A stretch of DNA of 64,000 bases from an uncultured Treponema sp. (GTDB lineage: Bacteria; Spirochaetota; Spirochaetia; Treponematales; Treponemataceae). Below are positions 8,905-16,482 of this stretch, piece after piece; the first letter of the stretch is position 1, and every line of letters begins with the position of its first letter. The stretch spans positions 1 through 64,000 of the forward strand of contig CAKUZR010000001.1 of assembly GCA_934718065.1 (NCBI GenBank). The letters are read 5' to 3'. A program made the position numbers and the translations under genes. The notes under the pieces were generated by a model. It was not told the DNA's origin, made no database searches, and worked only from the letters and a program-made list of their open reading frames with translations.

Positions 8905-9657
8905 TCATCGTGCAAGTTTTGCTTCTTTTTGCAATTCAAGGACTTTTTCTAATGGAAGAGAAGTGCATTTTGCAATAATCTCAGCCGAAATTTTTTCATC
9001 CAGCCAAGTCATAAATTCGTGCCTCCAGCGAGCGTTCATTTTGAGCCGCTCAACGATTGCGGAGATTTTTTCTGAAAAATCTGAGGTGGGTTCTTTTCCG
9101 CAAAGATATTTAAAGAACGACGTTAACTCTTCGGACTTCATTGTATCATACTTTTTGGCGTTGAAGAAGATTTTGTGCGTTCCGTCGTTCATTTTGATTT
9201 CAGAATTTTCTGCGCAAACATTCTCAAAAGTGTAAACCGGCAACCCAAAACCAAAAGCATCCCCAAGGCACAAAAAGATGACGTAAGTTTCGTTCAAATC
9301 TTTGTACTTTGCGCCTGCAAAAACGCTGTCAACGTCCATCAAGCCCTGGTAATAGCGTGTTCTTTTTGCAAGCGCCAGCTCCTTTTCAACAGAAGTTTGA
9401 ATTTCAATGTCGAAACAGCGGCCGGTTCCGTCTTTTACGTAAACATCAAGGCGGATCCCCCGAGAGTCGTAGTCGGCTTTGATTGTGCGCTCGGCTTCCG
9501 GAATTTCAATTCTGTCAATTTTGATGTTCAGAAGAAGCTCGAGCATTTCTTTGCAGACATCAGGATTCATTTCCATAACCTTACAAAAAATGTAGTTATC
9601 GGCAAACGTAAGCCGTTCCCACTTTTGCGCAGGTGTAAGTTCATTTTGATTTTTCAT
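8905..9657 (-). CDS. Rpn-family nuclease, copy B1 with shortened tail
   Basis: 250-residue Rpn/YhgA-like PD-(D/E)XK protein. Active-site Asp in SRGIRLDVYV (about residue 71) and ExQ in FDIEIQ (about 84-87), followed by KRTRYYQGLMDVD. The body is about 95 percent identical by eye to copy B2 (10930-11769) and clearly different from the A copies. After HEFMTW (about 217) the tail is short: the linker and first tail helix present in B2 are absent and it resumes at ISAEIIAKCTSLPLEKV. That may remove tail function while leaving the nuclease intact. The ribosome site is TAGGAG ahead of the ATG. Repeat copy B lies immediately upstream, as for the other two intact rpn genes. Confidence 0.83.
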   Translation of the reverse strand: MKNQNELTPAQKWERLTFADNYIFCKVMEMNPDVCKEMLELLLNIKIDRIEIPEAERTIKADYDSRGIRLDVYVKDGTGRCFDIEIQTSVEKELALAKRTRYYQGLMDVDSVFAGAKYKDLNETYVIFLCLGDAFGFGLPVYTFENVCAENSEIKMNDGTHKIFFNAKKYDTMKSEELTSFFKYLCGKEPTSDFSEKISAIVERLKMNARWRHEFMTWLDEKISAEIIAKCTSLPLEKVLELQKEAKLAR

Positions 9658-9676
9658 ACAAATCTCCTATACAGCG

Positions 9677-9955
9677 TGAATGTCTTGTTTTTTACAAAAG
9701 AGATAGAAGCGCAGGCAGATTTACAGTTTGTGAAGACTTTGGGCGATTGAAGCAATTAAAGTGCAGCACACCCGAATCCACACAAGCGCAGCGCGAGCCC
9801 AATCCGTCTGGAGCAAACTGGAAATATGCCGGAAGCGGTCTTTCACGATTTGCAAATCTGCCTGCGCTTTTGGTTTTTCACAAAAAAAATAACCATTCAG
9901 GCTATATAGTTAATAGTTCAGAAATTTCAAAAACGGAAATGAATCACAAAAAAAA
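9677..9955 (-). repeat. Interspersed palindromic repeat, copy B (rpn B1 leader)
   Basis: Same unit as copy A: outer end GAATGTCTTGTTTTTTAC, inner arms AAGCGCAGGCAGATTT and GCAAATCTGCCTGCGCTT, conserved core, CTATATAGTTAATAG block, and trailing AATGAATCACAAAAAAA. It begins 19 nt before the rpn B1 start codon. Its far end is followed within ~10 nt by the short-palindrome array at 9966. Confidence 0.85.
9903..9930 (-). promoter_or_regulatory. Predicted promoter of rpn B1 across the repeat
   Basis: Minus strand: TTGAAA (9925-9930), 16 nt, TATATA (9903-9908). Same position relative to the repeat as in copy A. The palindrome array begins about 36 bp further upstream, so it sits where operator sites would be. 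Confidence 0.5.
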
Positions 9956-9965
9956 CTGGAAAAAA

Positions 9966-10161
9966 TTTCATACTTATTCCCGTGGCTGTTCATACTTATG
10001 TTCAAAATCGTTCATAAGTATGAACGCAGTCTATTCATACTTATGAACAAAAATGTCCATACTTATGTTCATACTACATTCATACGTATGAACGCTATAT
10101 ATTCATACTTATGAACGTGAACCGTCATACGTATGAATTTGGTGGTGTCATACGTATGAAT
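9966..10161. repeat. Array of nine 16-bp palindromes, 22-23 bp period
   Basis: Units built on GTTCATACKTATGAAC start at 9966 (partial), 9988, 10010, 10033, 10055, 10078, 10101, 10123 and 10146. Successive distances are 22, 22, 23, 22, 23, 23, 22, 23. The best units are perfect palindromes, such as ATTCATACGTATGAAT. The 6-7 nt between units are not conserved. Consequences could be a protein-binding array (two helical turns apart) or a tandem-hairpin RNA. It lies between the rpn B1 promoter and the toxin-antitoxin operon. It is not a CRISPR array because the spacers are far too short. Confidence 0.9.
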
Positions 10162-10347
10162 TTTTGCTGGATTTTTCCCGCTAGTTATACAGGCCTTGCA
10201 TTACAGCATTCAACCCGTCGCTGTTATGACACGTTTTATTGTTTAGCACTCGTCATTTGTCTTTCAGGCTCTCTGCAATCTTTGATTCTTTTATATAGAA
10301 AATTTTGTGAAAAACATTTATATTTAAAGATAAAAGCGGAGGTTGCT
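10162..10347 (+). promoter_or_regulatory. Leader region of the toxin-antitoxin operon
   Basis: 186 bp between the palindrome array and the antitoxin start. No convincing -35/-10 pair or dyad was found. A weak TTGTGA followed by an AT-rich stretch occurs near 10305-10335. The ribosome site GCGGAGG precedes the antitoxin ATG. An open frame runs into this region from the array, but it has no ribosome site and no protein-like sequence. Confidence 0.3.
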
Positions 10348-10581
10348 ATGCAAAGCACATTCACACTAAAAAAAGACGAGCTTACCATCGACTTCATAAA
10401 AGGCCTCAAAAAGATATTCAAAGGCAACGTTCTTGACATAACAGTTTCCGACAATTCTAATGCCTCAGAGGACGAAACAGAATATCTTCTAGGAAATCCC
10501 GCAAACAAAAAATTCTTGCTTGAAGGAATTGCAGAAATCGACAAAGGAAATGCAAAAAAAATCGAAGCTGGTTCTTTATGA
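10348..10581 (+). CDS. Antitoxin of a YoeB-type toxin-antitoxin pair
   Basis: 77 residues, short and charged, with a predicted N-terminal helical segment (KKDELTIDFIKGLKKIF) and a C-terminal NPANKKFLLEGIAEID region typical of small antitoxins encoded before YoeB/Txe toxins. It overlaps the toxin start by 4 nt (ATGA), which fits translational coupling. The start is ATG 10348 because GGAGG sits just before it; a much longer in-frame extension into the palindrome array is not credible. It should neutralise the toxin at 10578-10841 and probably autoregulates the operon. Family assignment rests mainly on the neighbouring toxin. Confidence 0.75.
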   Translation: MQSTFTLKKDELTIDFIKGLKKIFKGNVLDITVSDNSNASEDETEYLLGNPANKKFLLEGIAEIDKGNAKKIEAGSL

Positions 10582-10841
10582 TTACAATTATTGCATTTTA
10601 CGCAAAAGCTCTTGATGATTTTTATGAATGGGAAACAACAGATAAAAAAATCTTCAAGCGAATAAAAGAACTTATAAAAGATATTACAAGAAATCCATTC
10701 GAAGGCATAGGAAAACCAGAGCCGCTTAAACATGAGCTTTCCGGCTATTGGTCTAGAAGAATCAATGATGAGCACAGGCTTGTTTATAAAATTTCTAACA
10801 ACACGCTCTACATTCTTTCTTGCAAAGAGCATTACAAATAA
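10578..10841 (+). CDS. Txe/YoeB-family mRNA interferase toxin
   Basis: 87 residues, full length for YoeB, a ribosome-dependent mRNA endonuclease of the RelE superfamily. The family blocks PFEGIGKPEPLKHELSGYWS and RRINDEHRLVY are present. Catalytic residues match E. coli YoeB Glu46/Arg65/His83 as Glu48, Arg67 and His85, with the terminal HY in EHYK. The gene overlaps its antitoxin by 4 nt. It sits between two rpn modules in an accessory island. All key residues are intact, so it is expected to be active. Confidence 0.92.
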   Translation: MITIIAFYAKALDDFYEWETTDKKIFKRIKELIKDITRNPFEGIGKPEPLKHELSGYWSRRINDEHRLVYKISNNTLYILSCKEHYK

Positions 10842-10929
10842 ACAGAAATATCTTTGAAAATCTGCCAGAGATGTCACATTGAAAGAACAAGCCCTTCAGC
10901 ACGGATATAATTCAAAGCCTCCCACAAAC

Positions 10930-11769
10930 TTATTCAAGTCCCTTCTTTATTTCAAGGACTTTTTCTAATGGAAGAGAAGTTACAGATGCTATTTGTTCTG
11001 GAGTTACTAAATTTAACTCCAGCAGCTTTTGCGCAGTTTCAACGGCCTTTTCTTCAAGAGCTTCTTTCCGGGCTTTTTCTGCTGCCAAATCCGCCTGAAG
11101 CTCTACTTCTTCTTGCCAAGTCATATATTCATGCCTCCAGCGAGCGTTCATTTTTAGCCGCTCAACGATTGCGGAGATTTTTTCTGAAAAATCTGAGGTG
11201 GGCTCTTTTCCGCAAAGATATTTGAAGAACGACTTTAACTCTTCGGACTTCATTGTATCATACTTTTTAGCGTTGAAGAAGATTTTGTGCGTTCCGTCGT
11301 TCATTTTGATTTCTGGATTTTCGGTGCAGGTGTTCTCAAAAGTGTAAACCGGCAGGTTGAACCCGAACGCGTCGCCCAGGCACAGGAAGATAACATAGGT
11401 TTCGTTCAAATCCTTATATTTTGCGCCTGCAAAAACGCTGTCAACGTCCATCAAGCCCTGGTAATAGCGTGTCCGTTTTGCAAGAGCCAGCTCCTTTTCA
11501 ACAGAAGTTTGAATTTCAATGTCGAAACAGCGACCGGTTCCGTCCTTTACGTAAACATCAAGGCGGATTCCCCGCGAGTCGTAGTCGGCTTTGATTGTGC
11601 GCTCCGCCTCTGGAATTTCAATTCTGTCGATTTTGATGTTCAGCAGAAGTTCAAGCATTTCCTTGCAAATGTCAGGATTTGTTTCCATGACCTTGCAGAA
11701 GATGTAGTTATCGGCAAACGTAAGCCGCTCCCACTTTTCCGCGGGCGTAAGTTCGTTTTGATTTTTCAT
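10930..11769 (-). CDS. Rpn-family nuclease, copy B2
   Basis: 279-residue Rpn/YhgA-like PD-(D/E)XK nuclease with Asp in SRGIRLDVYV and ExQ in FDIEIQ, then KRTRYYQGLMDVD. After HEYMTW the tail has a charged helical linker (QEEVELQADLAAEKARKEAL) and a C-terminal helical domain ending PLEKVLEIKKGLE. That domain resembles the tail of copy A2, although the bodies of A and B copies are clearly different, which suggests exchange of tail modules. Convergent with the toxin-antitoxin operon. The start has TAGGAG upstream, and repeat copy C begins 21 nt before it. Confidence 0.85.
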   Translation of the reverse strand: MKNQNELTPAEKWERLTFADNYIFCKVMETNPDICKEMLELLLNIKIDRIEIPEAERTIKADYDSRGIRLDVYVKDGTGRCFDIEIQTSVEKELALAKRTRYYQGLMDVDSVFAGAKYKDLNETYVIFLCLGDAFGFNLPVYTFENTCTENPEIKMNDGTHKIFFNAKKYDTMKSEELKSFFKYLCGKEPTSDFSEKISAIVERLKMNARWRHEYMTWQEEVELQADLAAEKARKEALEEKAVETAQKLLELNLVTPEQIASVTSLPLEKVLEIKKGLE

Positions 11770-11789
11770 ACAAATCTCCTATATAGCGT

Positions 11790-12072
11790 TGAATGCTGAT
11801 TTTTTTACAAAAGAGATAGAAGCGCAGGCAGATTTACAGTTTGTGAAGACTTTGGGCGATTCAAACAATTAAAGTGCAGCGCACCCGAATCCACACAAGC
11901 GAAGCGCGAGCCCAATCCGTCTGGAGCAAACTGGAAATCGGCCGGAAGCGATTTTTCACGATTTGTAACTCTGCCTGCGCTTTTGTTTTTTTCAAAAAAA
12001 ACTAATCTTTCAGGCTATATAGTTAATAGGTGAAAAAATTGCGAAAACGAAAATGAATCACAAAAAAAACTG
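11790..12072 (-). repeat. Interspersed palindromic repeat, copy C (rpn B2 leader)
   Basis: Same unit as copies A and B: GAATGCTGATTTTTTT outer end pairing with the complement of AAACTAATCTTTCAGG, inner AAGCGCAGGCAGATTT arm, conserved core with GAGCCCAATCCGT, CTATATAGTTAATAG block and AATGAATCACAAAAAAA. The right inner arm is altered here (GTAACTCTGCCTGCGCTT), but most of the pairing is kept. The region 11770-12148 holds no gene. Confidence 0.85.
12016..12044 (-). promoter_or_regulatory. Predicted promoter of rpn B2 across the repeat
   Basis: Minus strand TATATA (12016-12021) in the same conserved TATTAACTATATAG block as in copies A and B. The -35 position holds only the weak TCGCAA (12039-12044) at a 17-nt distance, so this promoter may be weaker. 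Confidence 0.4.
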
Positions 12073-12148
12073 AAAAAATCATTCTTCTTCCATTATTTTT
12101 TTATGCGGATTCGCAATTCTTAATGTATAATTTGCGTAAGAGGAATTT

Positions 12149-13393
12149 ATGAACAGTAACAAAATAGTTGAATTCATCCTGCAGAAAAAAGCTGTTCTTG
12201 CCACAAGCATTCTTACCGCGGCTGGCGCACTTGTTCTGGGTTCGGCTTTTATTTACATCAGCCTTATGAACGAAATGCCGCACCATATTTTTCAGGATGT
12301 TCAGATAATTTGCGAGGATAATCCTGTTCCGCAGGAAAATTCCGGCAATAACGGCAACTGCTTTATCGAAATGAAAATTCCTCTAAGAAGCGACGGCGCG
12401 CTCAACGCATGGAAGCTTGAAAACGGCAGGCACGGCGCACAGTACGACATTTACATCCAAAACGACACGCAATGTTCCATTAAAAACTGGACTCTTAAGC
12501 TTTCTGTGCCGGAAAATTCCCAGATTGACAGCTCCTGGAGCGGACTTTACACAAAAGAAAAAAATATCATCACAATAAAAGCCAGCGGAAAAGCGCTGAA
12601 CGAAGTGATTTCTCCGCAAAGCTCATGCAAACTCGGCTTTGTTCTTTATTCAGACAGTTTTTTAAAAGATTCAAGCGTTTCCCTGGAAGCGAAATTCCAG
12701 CGTTCTCCGTTCAGCTACGCTCTGTTCACGGCTTCTGCGGCGGTCACAATCGCAGGAATATTTCTTACGGTTTTTATGGCGGTGAACTATTCAATTCTTA
12801 AGCATCAGCAGGCTCACGCGGAAAAAGAAATTTCGGAGCTTCTGAAGCTTTGCGCAAGTTTCATCGACACAAGGGATGCGTACACAAAACGGCACTCGCT
12901 GAATGTTGCGGCATACTCAAAAATGCTTGCTGAAGAGCTTGGCTACAGCAAAAGTTTTCAGAAAAATATCTACAACTGCGGAATTCTTCACGACATTGGA
13001 AAAGTTCTGATTCCACGGGCAATTTTGTGCAAGCCGGAAAAGCTTTCGGACGAAGAATGGACGGAAATGAAAAAGCATACTGTTTACGGAGCTGAAATTC
13101 TAAAGGATTTCACCGGAATAAAAAATGTTCATTCCGTGGTTTTATACCACCACGAACGCTACGATGGAAAAGGCTACATGAAAGGCCTTAAAGGCGAAGA
13201 AATTCCTCTTGAAGCACGGATTGTATGCGTAGCGGATTCTTTTGACGCGATGGCAACGGACAGAGCATACCGGCCGCACCTTTCAAAAGAAATCATAATC
13301 AGCGAGCTTAAAAAAGGCAAAGGAACACAGTTTGACCCGGAAATTGCGCAGGCAATGCTGAATATTATTAAAAAAGGAAAAATCGCAATTTAA
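12149..13393 (+). CDS. HD-GYP phosphodiesterase with an external CBM2-like domain
   Basis: 414 residues. Membrane helices at ~18-38 and ~190-212 frame an extracytoplasmic region (~70-180) whose Trp spacing and IKNWTLKLSVP / PQSSCKLGFVLYS blocks resemble a CBM2-type carbohydrate-binding fold. The C-terminal half is an HD-GYP-type domain: metal-binding HDIGK at 281-285 and HHERYDGKGYM at 334-344, where the usual GYP proline is Met. It should hydrolyse c-di-GMP at the inner face of the membrane in response to an external, perhaps polysaccharide, signal. TATAAT lies at 12126-12131 and AGAGGAA just before the ATG. Convergent with the zinc-operon lipoprotein 17 nt away. The sensor assignment is inference. 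Confidence 0.8.
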   Translation: MNSNKIVEFILQKKAVLATSILTAAGALVLGSAFIYISLMNEMPHHIFQDVQIICEDNPVPQENSGNNGNCFIEMKIPLRSDGALNAWKLENGRHGAQYDIYIQNDTQCSIKNWTLKLSVPENSQIDSSWSGLYTKEKNIITIKASGKALNEVISPQSSCKLGFVLYSDSFLKDSSVSLEAKFQRSPFSYALFTASAAVTIAGIFLTVFMAVNYSILKHQQAHAEKEISELLKLCASFIDTRDAYTKRHSLNVAAYSKMLAEELGYSKSFQKNIYNCGILHDIGKVLIPRAILCKPEKLSDEEWTEMKKHTVYGAEILKDFTGIKNVHSVVLYHHERYDGKGYMKGLKGEEIPLEARIVCVADSFDAMATDRAYRPHLSKEIIISELKKGKGTQFDPEIAQAMLNIIKKGKIAI

Positions 13394-13410
13394 AAGAAAT
13401 ATTCGCCGGG

Positions 13411-13863
13411 CTAAAATTCCACGGAATCCGCCTGAACAAAATTGTAGCTTATGCCGGACTCCAGCTCTGAGACAATAAATTTTCCGGTGACCGTTATTTC
13501 ACTGCCTTTTTCAGGAATGTTTTCTCCAAAATCATACTTGAATTCAATTCCCTGCTGGCAGCAGGCGAGCGCGTCATAAATAATCACCGAGTAGGATTCG
13601 CCCATTATTTCGGAAGCCTCGAAAATTTCAAAAGAGCCTTTCATCTTTATAATTTTTCCATTATAAGTTTCCGGGCTGACCATCATATCGAAAATTTGCG
13701 CGTAAATCATATTCGGCTTCATATTTGAAAGGTCGTAGTCAATTTTTTCTTTTTTAGTTTTTTCGTCCGCGGCTGATTCTGAAAAATCTTCCTTCCGGTT
13801 TTTAGCGCATCCAAAAAAAGCCAGGCACGCGGCAAAAAGCAAAGCAAATCTGAAAATCTTCAT
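13411..13863 (-). CDS. Zinc-operon lipoprotein with an OB-fold-like domain
   Basis: 150 residues. Signal peptide with lipobox FFGC (Cys19), so membrane-anchored. The mature part has the pattern NGKIIKMKGSF ... IYDALACCQQGIEFKYDF ... ITVTGKF, which resembles the C-terminal domain of the YcgQ/TIGR03943 family found next to zinc transporters, including its paired cysteines. It starts 1 nt after znuB and closes the zur-znuACB operon. A role in extracytoplasmic zinc handling is inferred from context; the exact function is unknown. Confidence 0.65.
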   Translation of the reverse strand: MKIFRFALLFAACLAFFGCAKNRKEDFSESAADEKTKKEKIDYDLSNMKPNMIYAQIFDMMVSPETYNGKIIKMKGSFEIFEASEIMGESYSVIIYDALACCQQGIEFKYDFGENIPEKGSEITVTGKFIVSELESGISYNFVQADSVEF

Positions 13864-13864
13864 T

Positions 13865-14698
13865 TTAACGCTCCATTATTTTTCCAGCAAAATAAAAAAT
13901 TATGAACGCAGCCAAATCAGCCGCCACAATCGTTGAGCCAACCGGAGTTCCCGCAAGAATTGAAATTAAAAGCCCGGAAACGGCGCAAACAACGCTTACA
14001 CAAGCCGAACAGATTGTTACCGACCGGAAGCTTTTGAAAACCCGCATCGCCGAAAGCGCCGGAAAAATCACAAGCGCGGAAATCAGAAGCGAGCCGACCA
14101 GATTCATCGCCAGAACGATAATCACAGCGATAATCACAGCGATTGCAAAATTATAGGCGGAAGCGTGAGTTCCTACAGCCCGGGCAAAACTTTCGTCAAA
14201 TGTAACCGCAAAAATCTTGTTGTAAAAAATAAAAAAGCAGGCAATCACAATCACTGAAAGAGCGGCGCACAGATAAACCTCGCTTTTTGTAAGCGTCAGA
14301 ATTGAAGTTGAACCAAAAAGCGTTGAACAGACATCGCCGGCAAGATTGTTCGATGTGCTGAAAATATTCATTATAAGGTAACCGAGCGCAAGCGACGCGA
14401 CTGAAATAATCGCCACGGCGGCATCACCTTGAATTTTAGTGTTTTTTCCCGTCCGAAGAAGAAGAATCGCGGCAACCACCGTGAATGGAAGCACAAGATA
14501 CATATTGTTGCTCAGGTTCAAAACACTTGCAATCGCCATTGCGCCGAACGCAACATGACTAAGTCCGTCGCCGATAAAACTGAACCGTTTCAAAACCAGC
14601 GTAACTCCAAGAAGAGAGGAACAAATCGCTATCAAAATTCCTACAATAAAAGCGTACTGAACAAAAGAAAAATGAAAATACTGAATCAATGTGCTCAT
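13865..14698 (-). CDS. znuB: Zinc ABC transporter, permease
   Basis: 277-residue ABC-3 family integral membrane protein with about eight hydrophobic segments. It carries the family features GVTLVLKRFSFIGDGLSHVAFG near the N-terminus and AMNLVGSLLISALVIFPA in the C-terminal half. It forms the channel for Zn2+ (possibly Mn2+) with ZnuC and ZnuA. It lies 11 nt after znuC and 1 nt before the lipoprotein gene, in an operon under Zur control. Metal specificity is inferred from the Fur-family regulator and the His-rich binding protein. Confidence 0.9.
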   Translation of the reverse strand: MSTLIQYFHFSFVQYAFIVGILIAICSSLLGVTLVLKRFSFIGDGLSHVAFGAMAIASVLNLSNNMYLVLPFTVVAAILLLRTGKNTKIQGDAAVAIISVASLALGYLIMNIFSTSNNLAGDVCSTLFGSTSILTLTKSEVYLCAALSVIVIACFFIFYNKIFAVTFDESFARAVGTHASAYNFAIAVIIAVIIVLAMNLVGSLLISALVIFPALSAMRVFKSFRSVTICSACVSVVCAVSGLLISILAGTPVGSTIVAADLAAFIIFYFAGKIMER

Positions 14699-14709
14699 GA
14701 AAATTCCCC

Positions 14710-15432
14710 TTAAACAAAAATTCTTCCAAAAACCTTTTTAATCTGTCCGCTGCAGTCGGGGCATTTTGACTTGTGGACAAATTCATCTTTTGTGCCGAAA
14801 AATATTTCTTCTCCAATGTGGAGAACGTGCGTCGCGTATTTCAGGGCGGCTTCAATGTCGTGGCTAATCATAATTATTGTGATTCCGTCCTTGTTCAGGC
14901 TTTCAATGAGCGAATACATTTCTTCCTGAGCCGCAGGATCAAGCGCGCTAACCGGCTCGTCCAGCAGAAGCATTTTCTGAGTCGCGCACAAGGCTCTTGC
15001 CAGAAGAACGCGCTGCTGCTGGCCGCCCGAAAGTTCCCTGTAGCATTTTTTGGAAAGCGCAGAGATTCCCATCTTTTCCATATTTGCCGCCGCAAGAAGT
15101 TTTTCCGCCTTGCTGTACCACGGCCGGTTTTTGCAGCGGCTCTGGTTTCCGCTCAGAACAATTTCCTGGACGCTCGCCGGAAAATCTTTCTGAACATACG
15201 TCTGCTGCGGAAGATAGCCAATTTCATCAGCAAGAAGTCCGTCGCCTGTTTCAATTTTTCCAGAAATCGGCTTTAAAAGATGAAGAATTGTTTTCATCAG
15301 CGTTGATTTTCCAGAGCCGTTTTCACCGACAATGCAAAGATAATCCCCGGAATTCACGCTGAAAGACAAATTTTTCACAATAATCTTTGAATCATAGCCC
15401 AAAGTAAGATTTTCACAAACAAGCTGCGCCAT
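14710..15432 (-). CDS. znuC: Zinc ABC transporter, ATP-binding protein
   Basis: 240 residues, cytoplasmic ATPase of the importer. Walker A GENGSGKST at 36-44, signature LSGGQQQ at 134-140, Walker B LLLDEP at 155-160 followed by VSALD, and the switch His in MISHD. The C-terminus carries a small KCPDCSGQIKK extension whose CxxC pair could bind a metal. The gene lies 16 nt after znuA and 11 nt before znuB. Confidence 0.92.
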   Translation of the reverse strand: MAQLVCENLTLGYDSKIIVKNLSFSVNSGDYLCIVGENGSGKSTLMKTILHLLKPISGKIETGDGLLADEIGYLPQQTYVQKDFPASVQEIVLSGNQSRCKNRPWYSKAEKLLAAANMEKMGISALSKKCYRELSGGQQQRVLLARALCATQKMLLLDEPVSALDPAAQEEMYSLIESLNKDGITIIMISHDIEAALKYATHVLHIGEEIFFGTKDEFVHKSKCPDCSGQIKKVFGRIFV

Positions 15433-15448
15433 ATTTCCGCCTTAAATT

Positions 15449-16465
15449 TTAGCCAAGAAGTTTTTCGTAGTTTTCTTTCATCGTTTCAATGTAGTTTTTT
15501 CCGTTTTTCGCCTGTTCCAGCGTTGCCGACTGCATTGAATCCAGCGTTTCAATTTTGCATTTTCCTTCCAGGCCAGCGTTTTTTACAACCGTTTCCGCAA
15601 TTTTTTTGTCCGAGCTTTCAGTAACAAAAACTTTCCGCGCGCCAAGCTCCCGGATTTTTTTTGAAAGAAAAGCGACTGTTTCAAAGCTGGCTTCCGTTTC
15701 CGCAGAGCAGCCAGGAAAAGCGGCGAAATATTTTATGCCAAGCTCGTCCGCCATGTAGCGGAACGGAAATCTGTCGCACACAACCATAGTTTTTTCCGCC
15801 GCGCCTTTGCCATTCAAGGTGAAAAATTCCTCCAGCCCTTCAAGTTCCTTCAAATATGAACTTTTATTCTTTGCGAAAATTTCCGCGCTTCCAGGATTTT
15901 TTTCAGCAAGGATTTCCGCAATTTCATTCACCGCGGTTTTTGCGTTTTCAACCGAAAGCCACACGTGCTCGTCGTACTCAATTTCTTCGCCTTCATCGTG
16001 ATGATGACTTTCACCGCCAGAATGCTCGTCCTCTTCCTCAGCCATCATTCCTTCAACAATTTCTTCCGCCTTGACCGAATTTTTCAGCAGCTCCATAAGA
16101 TTCACAGCCGCAATATTTTTGTTCACCGGATTTTTCAGAACATCTTTAATCCAGGAATCGCTTTCGCCGCCAGCAAAAATCAGAACATCCGCAGTTGAAA
16201 TTTTAATTATGTCGCCGGCAGAAGGCTGAAACGAATGTAAATCCACGCCGTTTTTCACAAGAAGCTCCAAATTCACAGAGGAAACATCGCCCGCAATATT
16301 TTTTGCCCAGTCGTAGAACGGAAAAATCGTTGCCACAACATTTATTTTTTCACCAGTCTTTTCTATATTTTCTGTTTTTGCAGAATTTACAGATTTTTTT
16401 TCACAGCCGGAAAGGATTCCAAGAAGAATTCCCGCCGCGCAAAGTATTTCAACAATTTTTTTCAT
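15449..16465 (-). CDS. znuA: Zinc-binding lipoprotein of the ABC importer
   Basis: 338-residue cluster A-I metal-binding protein. Lipobox LSGC at Cys21. A putative metal-ligand His is in GVDLHSFQPSAGD, and a second in EYDEHVWLSV. Between them lies an acidic His-rich loop (HSGGESHHHDEG) typical of zinc-specific members. Where many ZnuA proteins have a third His, this one has VVCDRFPFRYMADE, followed by AAFPGCSAETEAS; this pattern is found in a Firmicutes-like clade. The start was moved to the Met just before KKIVEIL because AGAGG lies 4 nt upstream and a normal signal peptide follows. Lies 17 nt after zur. Confidence 0.9.
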   Translation of the reverse strand: MKKIVEILCAAGILLGILSGCEKKSVNSAKTENIEKTGEKINVVATIFPFYDWAKNIAGDVSSVNLELLVKNGVDLHSFQPSAGDIIKISTADVLIFAGGESDSWIKDVLKNPVNKNIAAVNLMELLKNSVKAEEIVEGMMAEEEDEHSGGESHHHDEGEEIEYDEHVWLSVENAKTAVNEIAEILAEKNPGSAEIFAKNKSSYLKELEGLEEFFTLNGKGAAEKTMVVCDRFPFRYMADELGIKYFAAFPGCSAETEASFETVAFLSKKIRELGARKVFVTESSDKKIAETVVKNAGLEGKCKIETLDSMQSATLEQAKNGKNYIETMKENYEKLLG

Positions 16466-16482
16466 AAAACCTCTGGATTTTT

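Noticed and set aside
9966..10161. CRISPR array
   Set aside because: Repeat units are 16 bp and the variable parts only 6-7 nt, with no cas genes nearby; not compatible with CRISPR or with published dual-guide arrays that need longer variable parts.
10111..10347. Longer antitoxin starting inside the palindrome array
   Set aside because: No ribosome site, unnatural composition, and a good GGAGG-ATG exists at 10348.
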